The notes under the pieces are model-generated. The model was not told the DNA's origin, searched no databases, and worked only from the letters and a program-made list of their open reading frames with translations. Below are positions 48,400 to 58,100 of a DNA stretch of 64,000 nucleotides, one piece after another. Source of the DNA: Urechis unicinctus (Eukaryota > Annelida > Polychaeta > Xenopneusta > Urechidae); assembly GCA_034190875.2 (NCBI GenBank), contig CM067343.1, positions 57,390,231 to 57,454,230 of the forward strand, given 5' to 3'. Positions within the stretch are counted from its first letter, which is position 1, and the number at the start of each line of letters is the position of its first letter. The translations under genes were made by a program, and so were the position numbers.

Positions 48400-48690
48400 G
48401 ACGGCACGTGATTTATACACCACAATTGGCAGGAGCTATTTTGACATCCGATCCTGAAACAGGCAGAGTTTGAGCGATAACAACAAGAATTATTATATTT
48501 GGTCTGTGCAGTTACTCGACTCGTTAGCTTCTCAATCCATATATACCTTCGGAGGCCGTTTATAAATTCCTGGTGTCGATAAAATCTTGATCATTTGGTT
48601 TTCCCAACACCAAGAAAGGAATCATTTGAATAACATGACAAAAGTGGAACAAAATTGCAATTGCACAAAATCATTGAAAATGCATCTGAT
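48400..48690 (+). repeat. dispersed repeat family, copy A
   Basis: Shares with copies B and C the succession GGCACGTG, ACATCCGA, TGAAACAGGCAGAGTTTGAG, CGATAACA, a CTCGACTCGTT-like word and a CAACACCAA-like word. The copies are roughly 60-70 percent alike by eye. Confidence 0.55.
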
Positions 48691-48819
48691 AGGCGCATTT
48701 CATCAATAATCATATAAATTCTATTGTGAATTTTTTTCTCTCCATTGACCGATTCTCAACCTCTTTAGAAATTGGTGCCCGTAAAATCTAGTCCAATCCG
48801 TGCCCCCGGCAACCCAAAT

Positions 48820-49040
48820 ATGGCACGTGGTAGGAGGTACTAGACATCTGAAGCTGAAAATTGACAGCATTTGAGCGATAACACTGATAAAACCGTAAGA
48901 TGGTGGAATTGCGCATGCGTAGTTGCTCGACAAAGTCACTCATTTGCATATTTTCGTATACGACTTTCGGTGTTCCCAATACTTACAATCAAGACATTTT
49001 AGCAAATATACAAAAACGGGAACAAACTTAAAATCGAACA
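48820..49040 (+). repeat. dispersed repeat family, copy B
   Basis: Contains ATATGGCACGTGGTAGG, ACATCTGAAGCTGAAAA, ATTTGAGCGATAACAC, GCGCATGCGTAGTTGCTCGA and CATTTGCATATTTTC in the order seen in copy C. Confidence 0.6.
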
Positions 49041-49406
49041 AGATACCGAAAAAAAGATATAAATCTGAAATGTCGCTTTCAACAACGAGGTGATATCGAG
49101 AAGATGATGAATGTGGATAACTGTGAGGCTTGGACAAGGCTCCTTAAGTACCAGCCCCGTTCCGTGAGCAGCACCGGTGTGGCACTTCAAAGGCGCACAC
49201 GTTCTTAATTATTTCTCCAGCCTGGTACATATATTCATTTGACAAAAGAGAAAAGTCGGATTCATATGTGAAAAAGATTTCAGGTCGTCAAATAGAGCGT
49301 CTTTGTTGGTCGGTTGATGTGTATGTAGGTCATACTTAACCTTGAGAAAGGCGAGTGGTGATTCCTCAGCAGACCCATGAATTTATAGTGTCGTTATATG
49401 TCCATG
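49041..49406. other. stretch between repeat copy B and the DNA transposon
   Basis: No coding or structural feature recognised. Confidence 0.4.
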
Positions 49407-49411
49407 GGTAT

Positions 49412-50496
49412 CAGAGGCGTAGCTTCCTATAGGCCGTGTAGGCCGCGGCCTACACATTTCCCTACAAATCCGAAAAAATAAAAATGCCAAAAATGCAATA
49501 AAAATCGGAGGGGGGAGGGGGTATAGGTAATAGAACACCAGAAGCAAGATTTGCCAAGAACAGACAGTGATTGATTTGTCGGAATCTATACGTATGGAAT
49601 GGTTTATAGTCTTTATACCCCAAGGAAGAGTGCGAACGACTAGACCCCGCATATTGTAAAGTTCGTGCCGGCCACGTATTGTAAAGTTCCGTCTTTTAAA
49701 TATTTCAAAGGATGCTTGGTTGGCGCTTTTTCTTTGAAATGTACACAGACCAACAGCCTGACAGAGGTCATCATGACCGAAAACATTCCCAAGTATCCGG
49801 ATATCGGATGACTTACTTTACCTCCCGTAGACGGAGACACCAAATAAAAGTTGTTAAATGGAACCTGGTCATCATGTCTTCAGTTCTCATTTGCAACACG
49901 GTCAGTCTTTTTCTTAGTTTCAAACCTTTTAAGTATTAAGTATTAAATTGTGTGCATAGTACAATAACTCACAGGTATATTTTAAAAGTGGATTTGTCCT
50001 GCCTTTAGATAGATTTTTCTTGCATACCAGATGGGGATATCTGCAGTTTTTACCAGTACTTGAAACGCATTCAGATGTTGAAAGTTTTCCTCGTCTTTTA
50101 TTTGCAATAATCACTGATGTTTTATGAATTTCAAAAACATTCATAAGGTATACAAAATACTCGAGGGTTAAAGTGTATTGTTTAACATAACGGCTCAGCA
50201 TATTTTTAATTCAACAATATAATTATGTTAATTCAGAAAACAAGTGGAAAATAACCAGCAAATAGTGTATTAATTAACAACATAAAAACAAAGTTCCGTT
50301 GCTGTAAAATTTATTCCAGTCACGAGAATTAAATCTAAGTAAAATGTCATGTAATCTATGAAACATTCTTATTTGTACCAAATATACGCCAAAACGCACC
50401 TCTGACATTCTAGGGTCCAAAAATTTCGGGGGAACCATGCCCCCAGACCCCCTCTAAATCGGCCTTCACATTTATTCCATCCAAGCTACGCCCCTG
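49412..50496. mobile_element. hAT-like non-autonomous DNA transposon with TIRs
   Basis: The left end CAGAGGCGTAGCTTCC and right end CCAAGCTACGCCCCTG are inverted matches (CAG.GGCGTAGCTT). GGTAT flanks both ends directly (49407-49411 and 50497-50501), consistent with a target duplication, although hAT elements normally duplicate 8 bp. Just inside the left end is a perfect 20-bp palindrome, GTGTAGGCCGCGGCCTACAC (49436-49455). Inside the right end is CATGCCCCCAGACCCCC, common in such repeats. The interior has no long ORF, so the element would rely on a transposase made elsewhere. The superfamily is tentative. Confidence 0.65.
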
Positions 50497-50550
50497 GGTA
50501 TATGTGTACACATACGCAAATAAATGCTTGTAAGTAAAAAGTAAAGAAAA

Positions 50551-50592
50551 ATGCACCACAGGTCCTCGAGTCATAAAACGCCTTTCCTCTCT
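50551..50592 (-). repeat. dispersed repeat copy 2 (inverted match to 27979-28020)
   Basis: ATGCACCACAGGTCCTCGAG and TCATAAAACGCC, read on the minus strand, match the segment at 27979-28020 with a few differences. It lies about 55 bp beyond the right end of the hAT-like element. Confidence 0.55.
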
Positions 50593-51535
50593 GGCTTCTA
50601 GCAAAGAGTTTATAGCTACGCTAAGAGGGCTCACTTCGATTTATTCTGTGGTGATCGCTTCACTAAATATAATCCATTGCAATCGTAAGGTGGCGCTACT
50701 ATGACACAAACAAAAAGCACATGGGAATACTGTGCTGACGTCACTGTGACTGATGTGAGCGGGAAAAATGTCGTTTCGCAGAGCCTTGTCGCTGCTAAAA
50801 CACGTCGCACAATAGGCTTATGAATAGCGAAAATAGCAAGTACACGATTTGATAAATGTGGGGTACACCTATCGAAAACAGTTCGCCTCTAAAAGCGTCC
50901 GCGCAGTTTACGATCCTCGATTTTTCATGTCCGCGTTGTGGATGGTAGCTTTAGATTGACAATAACTGTCTGAAGCGAGGTAACTGGCCTGGGGTCGACA
51001 TTAACATTTTTGGCATGTCAGGGGGATGTGAAGGTCTGGAGCGAATGTTTATAGCTACGCTGAGCTGCGTGACGGTTATGAAATTACACGAAAGACACCC
51101 CCGACATCAGGCAACGATACAATGAAATCAACAAAAGCACATGGTACTGTTGATCCACCGTCTCGGGGCTCGTTGGCTGTTAAAGATATGGAGTCATCTG
51201 ATTGGTCGTGGCGACTACAGCTACGAATTAAACAGAGAATTCCACGAGGTTTTAGGAGACGCTATGATAAAACGCTATGATAATAACGCTTCGGCTAACA
51301 TATGGCGTCTTCACATATTTCCTCGGGCGGAAGGCTATAAATTCTTTGCATGTAGCGCATATAGACTTAAAAGGTACAGTCAATCAAAAATCATCCAAAT
51401 TCTGTTTTGGAAAAAAACCCTCATCGACCGATTCCTTACTTACGTTTAGTAATGATAGTCAAATCGGTAACCCCATCTGTGTTTATGGTCTTTGTAAAGT
51501 TCGATCTGTTAGTTTTGACGGGAGTGGAATTTTAA
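50593..51535. other. gene-free interval
   Basis: One plus-strand ORF of about 100 codons (51141-51449) begins MVLLIHRLGARWLLK but shows no recognisable family features or splice context. TTTATAGCTACGCT occurs twice (near 50611 and 51048), hinting at further repeat debris. Confidence 0.4.
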
Positions 51536-51539
51536 CCCA

Positions 51540-51800
51540 TATATGGCACACGGTAGACGCTACAATACATCCGAAGCTGAAAACAGGCGGGATTTTGAGC
51601 GATGATACAAGAAAATGTTAGCGTTGCGCATGTATTGTTATTGGTCCAGCTCGCTGTTCATTTGAATATTTTCTAAACAAAATTCGGCGGCTGTTTCAAT
51701 GCGCCTTTATCGATTAATCATCCATTATTTGGTCATCCTAACAATATGAACGGATGTCATTTTAGCAACTACAAAAAAAAATGGAAGCAAAAATAAACAT
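51540..51800 (+). repeat. dispersed repeat family, copy C
   Basis: Contains CCATATATGGCACACGGTAG, ACATCCGAAGCTGAAAACAG, ATTTTGAGCGATGATACAAG, GCGCATGTATTG, CTCGCTGTTCATTTGAATAT and TTTTAGCAACTAC, matching copies A and B in order. Confidence 0.6.
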
Positions 51801-51824
51801 TGGCACCAAATGAATCAAGGTATA

Positions 51825-52050
51825 AATGGAAAATGGGTAAACAACTCATTTTCTATTTTTGTTTTTGACAAACGCATATGGAAAATTAGCATTCTACCCA
51901 TTTTCTATCTTTGTATTTGGCGAACACAATAAGAAAATGGGCATACATTCCATTTTCGTTTCCTTGTCATGAATGTCACAATCGTAAAGACGAAAATGGA
52001 AAATGGGTTCACTTCCGTTTTCCCATTTTCGATTTTGTTAGTTCATCAAC
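51825..52050. repeat. AT-rich segment with repeated ATGGAAAATGGG words
   Basis: ATGGAAAATGGG and its reverse CCCATTTTC recur at least six times within 225 bp in both orientations, so parts can pair. It immediately precedes a short ORF and could be the terminal region of a mobile element. Confidence 0.5.
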
Positions 52051-52103
52051 CAAGGGACGCTCCCTGATGGTTTTGACAGAGTACGCACGCGCCGCGATAA
52101 AGC

Positions 52104-52247
52104 ATGGCATCCGTGCTAGATGAATTCGGCGATGTTATCGTGATAATGTTACAAGATGGACACTCTTATTCATTGATTTCTGAGCATTTGATTTCTTTCG
52201 GAGTTCAGAGGGGCTCATCCACAGCTACTATCCGTAAATACTGCTGA
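52104..52247 (+). CDS. short ORF with helix-turn-helix look, unknown
   Basis: A 47-codon ORF reads MASVLDEFGDVIVIMLQDGH, then SYSLISEHLIS, FGVQRGSS and ATIRKYC before TGA. The pattern of two helices around GxSYxxISxHL and a serine/threonine turn before a basic helix recalls the N-terminal DNA-binding domain of some transposases and integrases. It follows a repeat-like segment, so a truncated mobile-element gene is my preferred reading. The assignment is not firm. Confidence 0.35.
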   Translation: MASVLDEFGDVIVIMLQDGHSYSLISEHLISFGVQRGSSTATIRKYC

Positions 52248-52541
52248 TGACAGGCTACCTATCATCACAGGACATGCAAGTTGCTAGGCAAAGCACTCGC
52301 CCCTGGTGTTTTGATGATCTAATGCTACCTTAGGGGCGAGGGGCCGTATTGCAGAATCTTCAAGGATATAAGCAAATATGCTCATTCTAGCAGTGCAGAC
52401 AAGGGACTGTTTAAAAAAAACATACATTTTCATATCCATTAATGTCTCAACATCAATCTTGCCAAGAGTACAACAACAGCCATACTCCTTTATTAACAAA
52501 ATCAACGAAGTCCAACACAATTTTAAGAATTGTTGTCCAAC

Positions 52542-52673
52542 ATGGCTACCCTGAGAATCGAAAACATGACAGATATCACAGAGGTAGTAGTGTGTTGTGT
52601 CTGCGGGGCGAGGTCGAGTGGAGGAGCCAGCAAGCAACTCGCGTTTTTCAATTGGGCAGGCGTCTACGGGTGA
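52542..52673 (+). CDS. small ORF of unknown identity
   Basis: Starts MATLRIENMTDITEVVVCCV, continues CGARSSGGASKQLAFFNWAG and stops after VYG (43 aa). The two CxxC-like cysteines and hydrophobic end are protein-like. The opposite strand is also open. No family recognised; it may be part of the same decayed element as 52104-52247. Confidence 0.2.
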   Translation: MATLRIENMTDITEVVVCCVCGARSSGGASKQLAFFNWAGVYG

Positions 52674-53023
52674 TGCACGAAGAAAATGGGTCAGAGATGA
52701 TATAGTACTGTTTCATTCTGTAGGTTTGAATATAACAATGACCTGTATTGGTTCGGCTTTCTGTTAGAAATCACGAGGTCCATCAAATTATGTTACATTG
52801 TGGGAGTCGGCCATGTTGTGTGTTTGAACCAAGTTTCTCGACGTGCCGCACTTTCGTAATGAAACTGAACAATAATACAAAACTGTAGTAATAGAAACAG
52901 TCCTCGTGTCTTTTTGTGATATAATCTTTCATATTGTTACAAATTCCAAGGTCTGGAAGGCTTTTGTAAGTTTTTAGCGAATTCATCTGTCATTTTGACT
53001 TCGGAACCTTAGAAATCTCGCAG

Positions 53024-53194
53024 GCGGCTCTTCGCCTCTACAGAACGGATGTGAGAGATCGAAAGTTGTAAATAGCGCGGATGCTGTCAGAGGTGGTGTT
53101 TCTTTGCCTAGCAAAACTTCGCCTAGCAAGTTGCTGAAGCCAGAGTTGGTTCGGCTCTCAAGAAGACCAGTCAACCCAACCACAGAAACTACAG
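53024..53194 (+). CDS. unassigned exon-like segment
   Basis: Between CTCGCAG and ACTACAG/GTGTTC, one frame is open for 56 codons and reads GGSSPLQNGCERSKVVNSAD, then VSLPSKTSPSKLLKPELVR and NPTTETT. Composition is that of a disordered coding exon (phase 1 in, phase 1 out). No neighbouring exon could be joined to it, so it may be an orphan exon of an unrecognised gene or chance. Confidence 0.25.
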
Positions 53195-53753
53195 GTGTTC
53201 ATGCAAATGAAATCATGAGGATAATAGAATGTAACTGCATGGTATTCATAGTTATGAAGCTTCAGCTAACGTGATTTTCATCCAATTTTATATTATGTGC
53301 ACTGTAAGTACACAGATGACCCACAGTTTAAATTATTTAATTATAATGTACTTGCAGCGCATTAGGAACAAGAACAGCATACCATATCATGCTGCTTACT
53401 TTGGACATAAACTGCATATAAATTAACTCTCAACTTATGTTGGCAATATTGCGTATTGTCGCGTCAGTCAGATCAAATGTGATGCGTTTGCTGTCAGAAT
53501 AAAATGCAGACATCTTCCGGCGGAGATATGCGCGGTGTCACACGAGCCGAGATTGAAGTGGGGTCGGCGGAGGTGGAATTATGGCTATCACGTGTCTCCA
53601 ATGGGACAAGTGAGACGACTCTAGAAAGCAGATATGGAATCGAGAAGACAAAGAACAACGGGATAACCAGATGACTAAGATAACGAGGAAGTGATTACAA
53701 ACATACGCATACACTCAAAACGAGGGTTCATAAAGAACCCCTACCACCCCCCA

Positions 53754-53795
<42 letters not shown>

Positions 53796-54729
53796 ACACA
53801 CACACACACTTTACAAAAGGTTTCACAAACCTATTTGATGTGTGCGTCCAGCGTCGTTGACGGACTAACTCAATCGTCCCCTGGTGACACTGCTGCCACA
53901 CGCGACCCACGGAGGTAGAATAAGATGGTGATGACAGAGTGCATGTTCATTGTCCAAAGCATCATAGTTACATTTAGATTTGTTTAAGTGTTTATTGGAG
54001 AGATGTGATAATTGTTCATACATGAATTTCGCTAGTACAGTTTAGGTCTCATAAGCAAGCGGGCTGGAGATTGTACTCTGGTGTTATTCGGTTTTGCCAT
54101 TTTCTGCTAACAATCGACCCTGGTCAGCCGGTTCTTTCACTTAACGTTAACCGCCATGTAATTATGGTGATGCGTAAGACAGACCATGGATACAGTATAT
54201 ACAACATCTAGCATCGTGTCCTGGGAACGGGCCACTTACGTAAGACGATGCTCCCTGGAAGGCATCACGTGGTACGGCGGTCGAATCGAGTTCTCGTCCC
54301 TAAGAGACGGATTAGACACGTGGGAATATCGTGGTGACCATGGTGACGTGCTTAAGGGAAATCTGGGGTAGGCCAAGCATCTTTGTCAACAAACCGGATC
54401 CTGAAGATAGCGTCTTTCTGATTATCGCCTGTGTCCGACTGGTTCTCATGAGGGGCGGGGCTACTTTCTGGAGTAAACGCGACAAGATTAAGTCCCTGGC
54501 CAGTTCCGGCCAATCAATGGGCCTGACAAGCCGTCTTAAGTTTCAGTTCTAGCAGAAAAGTCGGAGCAAGTAGAGCATACCGTACCATTAAGGCTGGCGC
54601 GGGTGCAAGCCACGACCAAGGCTCTCCGGGTTTTACTTAGGGATGTCGTTATCCGAGCTCAGTGTGTGGTGAGATTCATTCAAGGTCGCAGCTGGCATTG
54701 TGTTGCAGGGTTTGCATTAACTTCTCAGG
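53195..54729. other. interval before the stabilin-like gene
   Basis: Contains a (CA)n microsatellite at 53755-53812. Short ORFs at 54186-54552 have no recognised features. The stabilin promoter should lie at the right end, but no TATA box or obvious initiator is seen. Confidence 0.4.
53755..53812. repeat. (CA)n microsatellite
   Basis: About 28 CA units with one CT interruption. Confidence 0.95.
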
Positions 54730-55149
54730 ATGCTGGGCCTTACCGTAATTCTTGTGTGCGCTTCGCAACTCTTCAACCATGTGAACGGAAGTGATAAATA
54801 CTCAGGACTATTCACTGTTGAAACTACTACATCACCACCCCCGCTGTCAACAGCTGAAAAAGTCAGCTACGTCACAACCTCAACATCTCGACATGTCACA
54901 GCAGGGATTGTTTCTACAACCCCACTTCTACGAGCGACTTCCGCGTCCGTCCCAGCCACGCTCCGCCACACGTTGACGGAAGCAATCGTTAACACCGTAC
55001 CGTCCCATGAACAACGCAATGCTGCTACAGCAACGTTGACAAGGCTGACAAGTTCAGCTGACGATGACGTCACACCAAGCAGTATATGTACTGACACTGT
55101 CCTCGCCAATTACACAACGCCATGCAAGTCATGTGCCCGATCGAGTCTG
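54730..55149 (+). CDS. stabilin-like first exon: signal peptide and Ser/Thr-rich stretch
   Basis: ATG opens a hydrophobic signal peptide, MLGLTVILVCASQLFNHVNG, with likely cleavage near residue 20. About 95 residues dominated by T, S, A, V and P follow, mucin-like and probably O-glycosylated. The exon ends with TVLANYTTPCKSCARSSL, which matches the first conserved cysteine motif of vertebrate stabilins (TTTTCTSC). Phase 0 at CTG/GTAAAT. Confidence 0.85.
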
Positions 55150-58100
55150 GTAAATAATGACGTACTTACTGAGAAGTTTGGTACAGGTGGAGATCTGTTC
55201 TCGATCATAGAGAACAAACTAGTTCCTTGTTATGGCAGTTGCTTAATTTGAACGGGTCTCGAAAGTGATCGACTTGTAGCTTTTTGTGGGACTTGTCCAA
55301 GCGTTCATATTTTATAACCAACAATATCTTAAACACTTGTTTTCGATTGTTTCTGTTTGCAATTATTTACGTAACTGCACTTAAACAGGTTCTAACTAAT
55401 ACTGTATGTATAGTGTTATGATTCTATGATACAAACGTTGTGAGTAAATATTTCCACTACGAAACCATACAAGGCAGCTGAGTCGGTCATGCTATCGGTT
55501 ATTATTCAATTTGATATGTTACATTGATGAATACACTATAACTGCCACAATACAGGCTAGGTGTCGACCGGGTGATTCGAAACTGACAAGGGGGCGCGGC
55601 GTGCCCGGATGTACGTACATCAGACGCAGGCGTCGGCGTACCGGATGTCGCCATGTGTGCCAGCGAGAAGAAATATCCCAATCCTGCTGCCCGGGGTTCT
55701 GGGGACCCGACTGTCAAGGTCAGAGGTTAAATAAGCACAATATTTTACAAGCACAACTCAAAATATACTTCTGTTCTAAGAGACTTGATGCAATTAGATT
55801 CTGGTATGCGACTGCCATTGGGGGTGGACCACGTGGTTGTGGTGATGACGTCTGTTGGTGGTCCAGCATGTTTGCAACATTCTATATATAAAGCATAATG
55901 GTTATGTAAACACATACAACATAAAAGTTGTAACAAATATGGTAGTTGAGTTGTTTCCAGATTATCAAAAGTTGCGAAGTGTAAGAATAGTAGTCTTGAG
56001 CTAGAGCATCTCGTGTGTAACTTTCATGCCAACCTTACCCTACCTCTGTGCAGAATGCCCAGGAGGAGCCAACACGCCTTGTAGTGACCAGGGGACGTGT
56101 TCTGACGGGGCTCAGGGGGACGGTGGCTGCACATGTCGTGTAAGTACCCCAGCTTGATGATCTCTGATTCAAGAACAACAAACAAGAGTTTCGCCGCACA
56201 AACACAAAAGAATCAACGCCTGGTCTTCTTACTCGCATTGTGATCAATTTAAAACAGACGTAGATGATTCATTAAAAACTAAAACATTGAGGTCTTAACC
56301 AAGTTCCGGTGCATAATCTAATAAGATTATCAGTTACTATTTATTCTTTCAGGCAAACTTCTCAGGGTTTGCGTGTGAAAGATGTCACAGCCCGCTGCTT
56401 TACGGAAGGAACTGCTCGCAAGGTCAGTGGCTCGGATCTTGACTTACCTTTGACATTCTGCCTGTGACAATGGATTAATGTAACATATATTTAAGAAAGT
56501 GAATGAATCCACATTTTTTGTCTGTCCGAATTTGTCTCCGCCCTCACGTCTGCTCCTAGCCATGTTGAATTAGTTCACTCGTGCTACTTCTCACGAGGAA
56601 TCTGCTCTTGTGCATAACAGTTTTAATTGAATCTGCTGTTATGACTTATATTTTCCACGGACAGCATCTTCAAGGTCAAACTCGAATTTAATGTACTCCC
56701 CCATACGGCTGCATTTAGGCAGTTGCAAATTGGTCCACACATGTAACTTTTCGCCGTGATCTCGGTCTATCTCCTTACGCATCAAGTTCTGTGTAGGATA
56801 GGATTCGCCTCAGTCCCAAGTAAATCGCTTTGGGGCAAATTCAGGCCATTACGCAGGAAATGTTTATACGAATTATTAACTCTTAAATGTTACAAAAATA
56901 TTTTCTGTTGTGTTCAAATAGAAGAATGATATACATTTTGTTGTGATTTTTTTTTCTGTAGGCCAAACATGAGGCATTTATCGGAAAAAATAGTTCCGCG
57001 GACGTCTCACGGCCGTCAAGCGTTTCTAAAAATTGCGGCTGTCAGATGATGCAAATGAATTTTTATCGAAAATCGACTGAAAAAAGCAATAGAGTTGCAA
57101 GCCGGGATTGGAATTGAATGACAAGCAACGAGAGTGTCTGCAGAAGTTGTTCGTGGGAAAAGATGTTGTTGCTAATCTACCAACGGGGTATGGGAAGAGC
57201 CTGATATACCATTTGCTCCCCCAGATTTGCTGCCCTCCCCCGACGGGAGTTCGCGGTTATATGGAAAAAATATTGAAACAAAAGTGACTAGTGACAGCCA
57301 AATAAATTGTTCATTTAACCTAAAATAACACTGCTAAAAAGACACAACTCAGAAACTTGGACAACTTATGAAAAAATAAGATATGTCAAAATTTGATACT
57401 TGTGACTGCAGGGTCTTGGTCGTATAACCCAAATAATTGCAGCGTAAAAAGCGAAGAACGTTCGTGATCAGAGACATCAAGCTGCTGCTTTTGTGGGCAT
57501 TAAACGCAACTTTATTTCTAAGTAACTGGCGGTGGTTATCCCACACCTTAAGTGTTCCATATGCCGAGAAATAGGTAACTTACAACCGGAAAACCAATGA
57601 TTGACAGCCATTTGTATTTCCCCAAGCTCCCTCGCTAAGGGTTTACTTTCGAGCCTCCCCGATAAGCTCCATTCATGTTGACCATTCATGTTTGTTTATG
57701 TATAACGCGCGCTGCTTGTTATCGCCCGGTCATAGGTCAAGGCCGTGTCAAATCGCTTGCGCTCCGTTATATGTTGCAGAGATGTTTTGTTAGCAATGTC
57801 AGGGAAGAGGATGGAGTCACGGTGGAACTGGGGTAGCGTCACGGCAGAAACAAGGGTGGGGTCAGGGCGGGAATTCGTGGTACCGCAATAGAAAGTAACC
57901 ATACTTAATATGCCTTTTTAGCAACAATTCAATTAGCATGAGCAAGACCGGTCACAGTCTTCTAGTAATGTCAATAAGTGTGTATGTAATGTCAACACGA
58001 AAAGATTCCCTATCAATGTTCATTTTTAATATTTTTTTCCGGACAGTATGTAGGTGTGTACATGGACTGTGCAGCAATGGAAGAGAAGGTGATGGATCTT

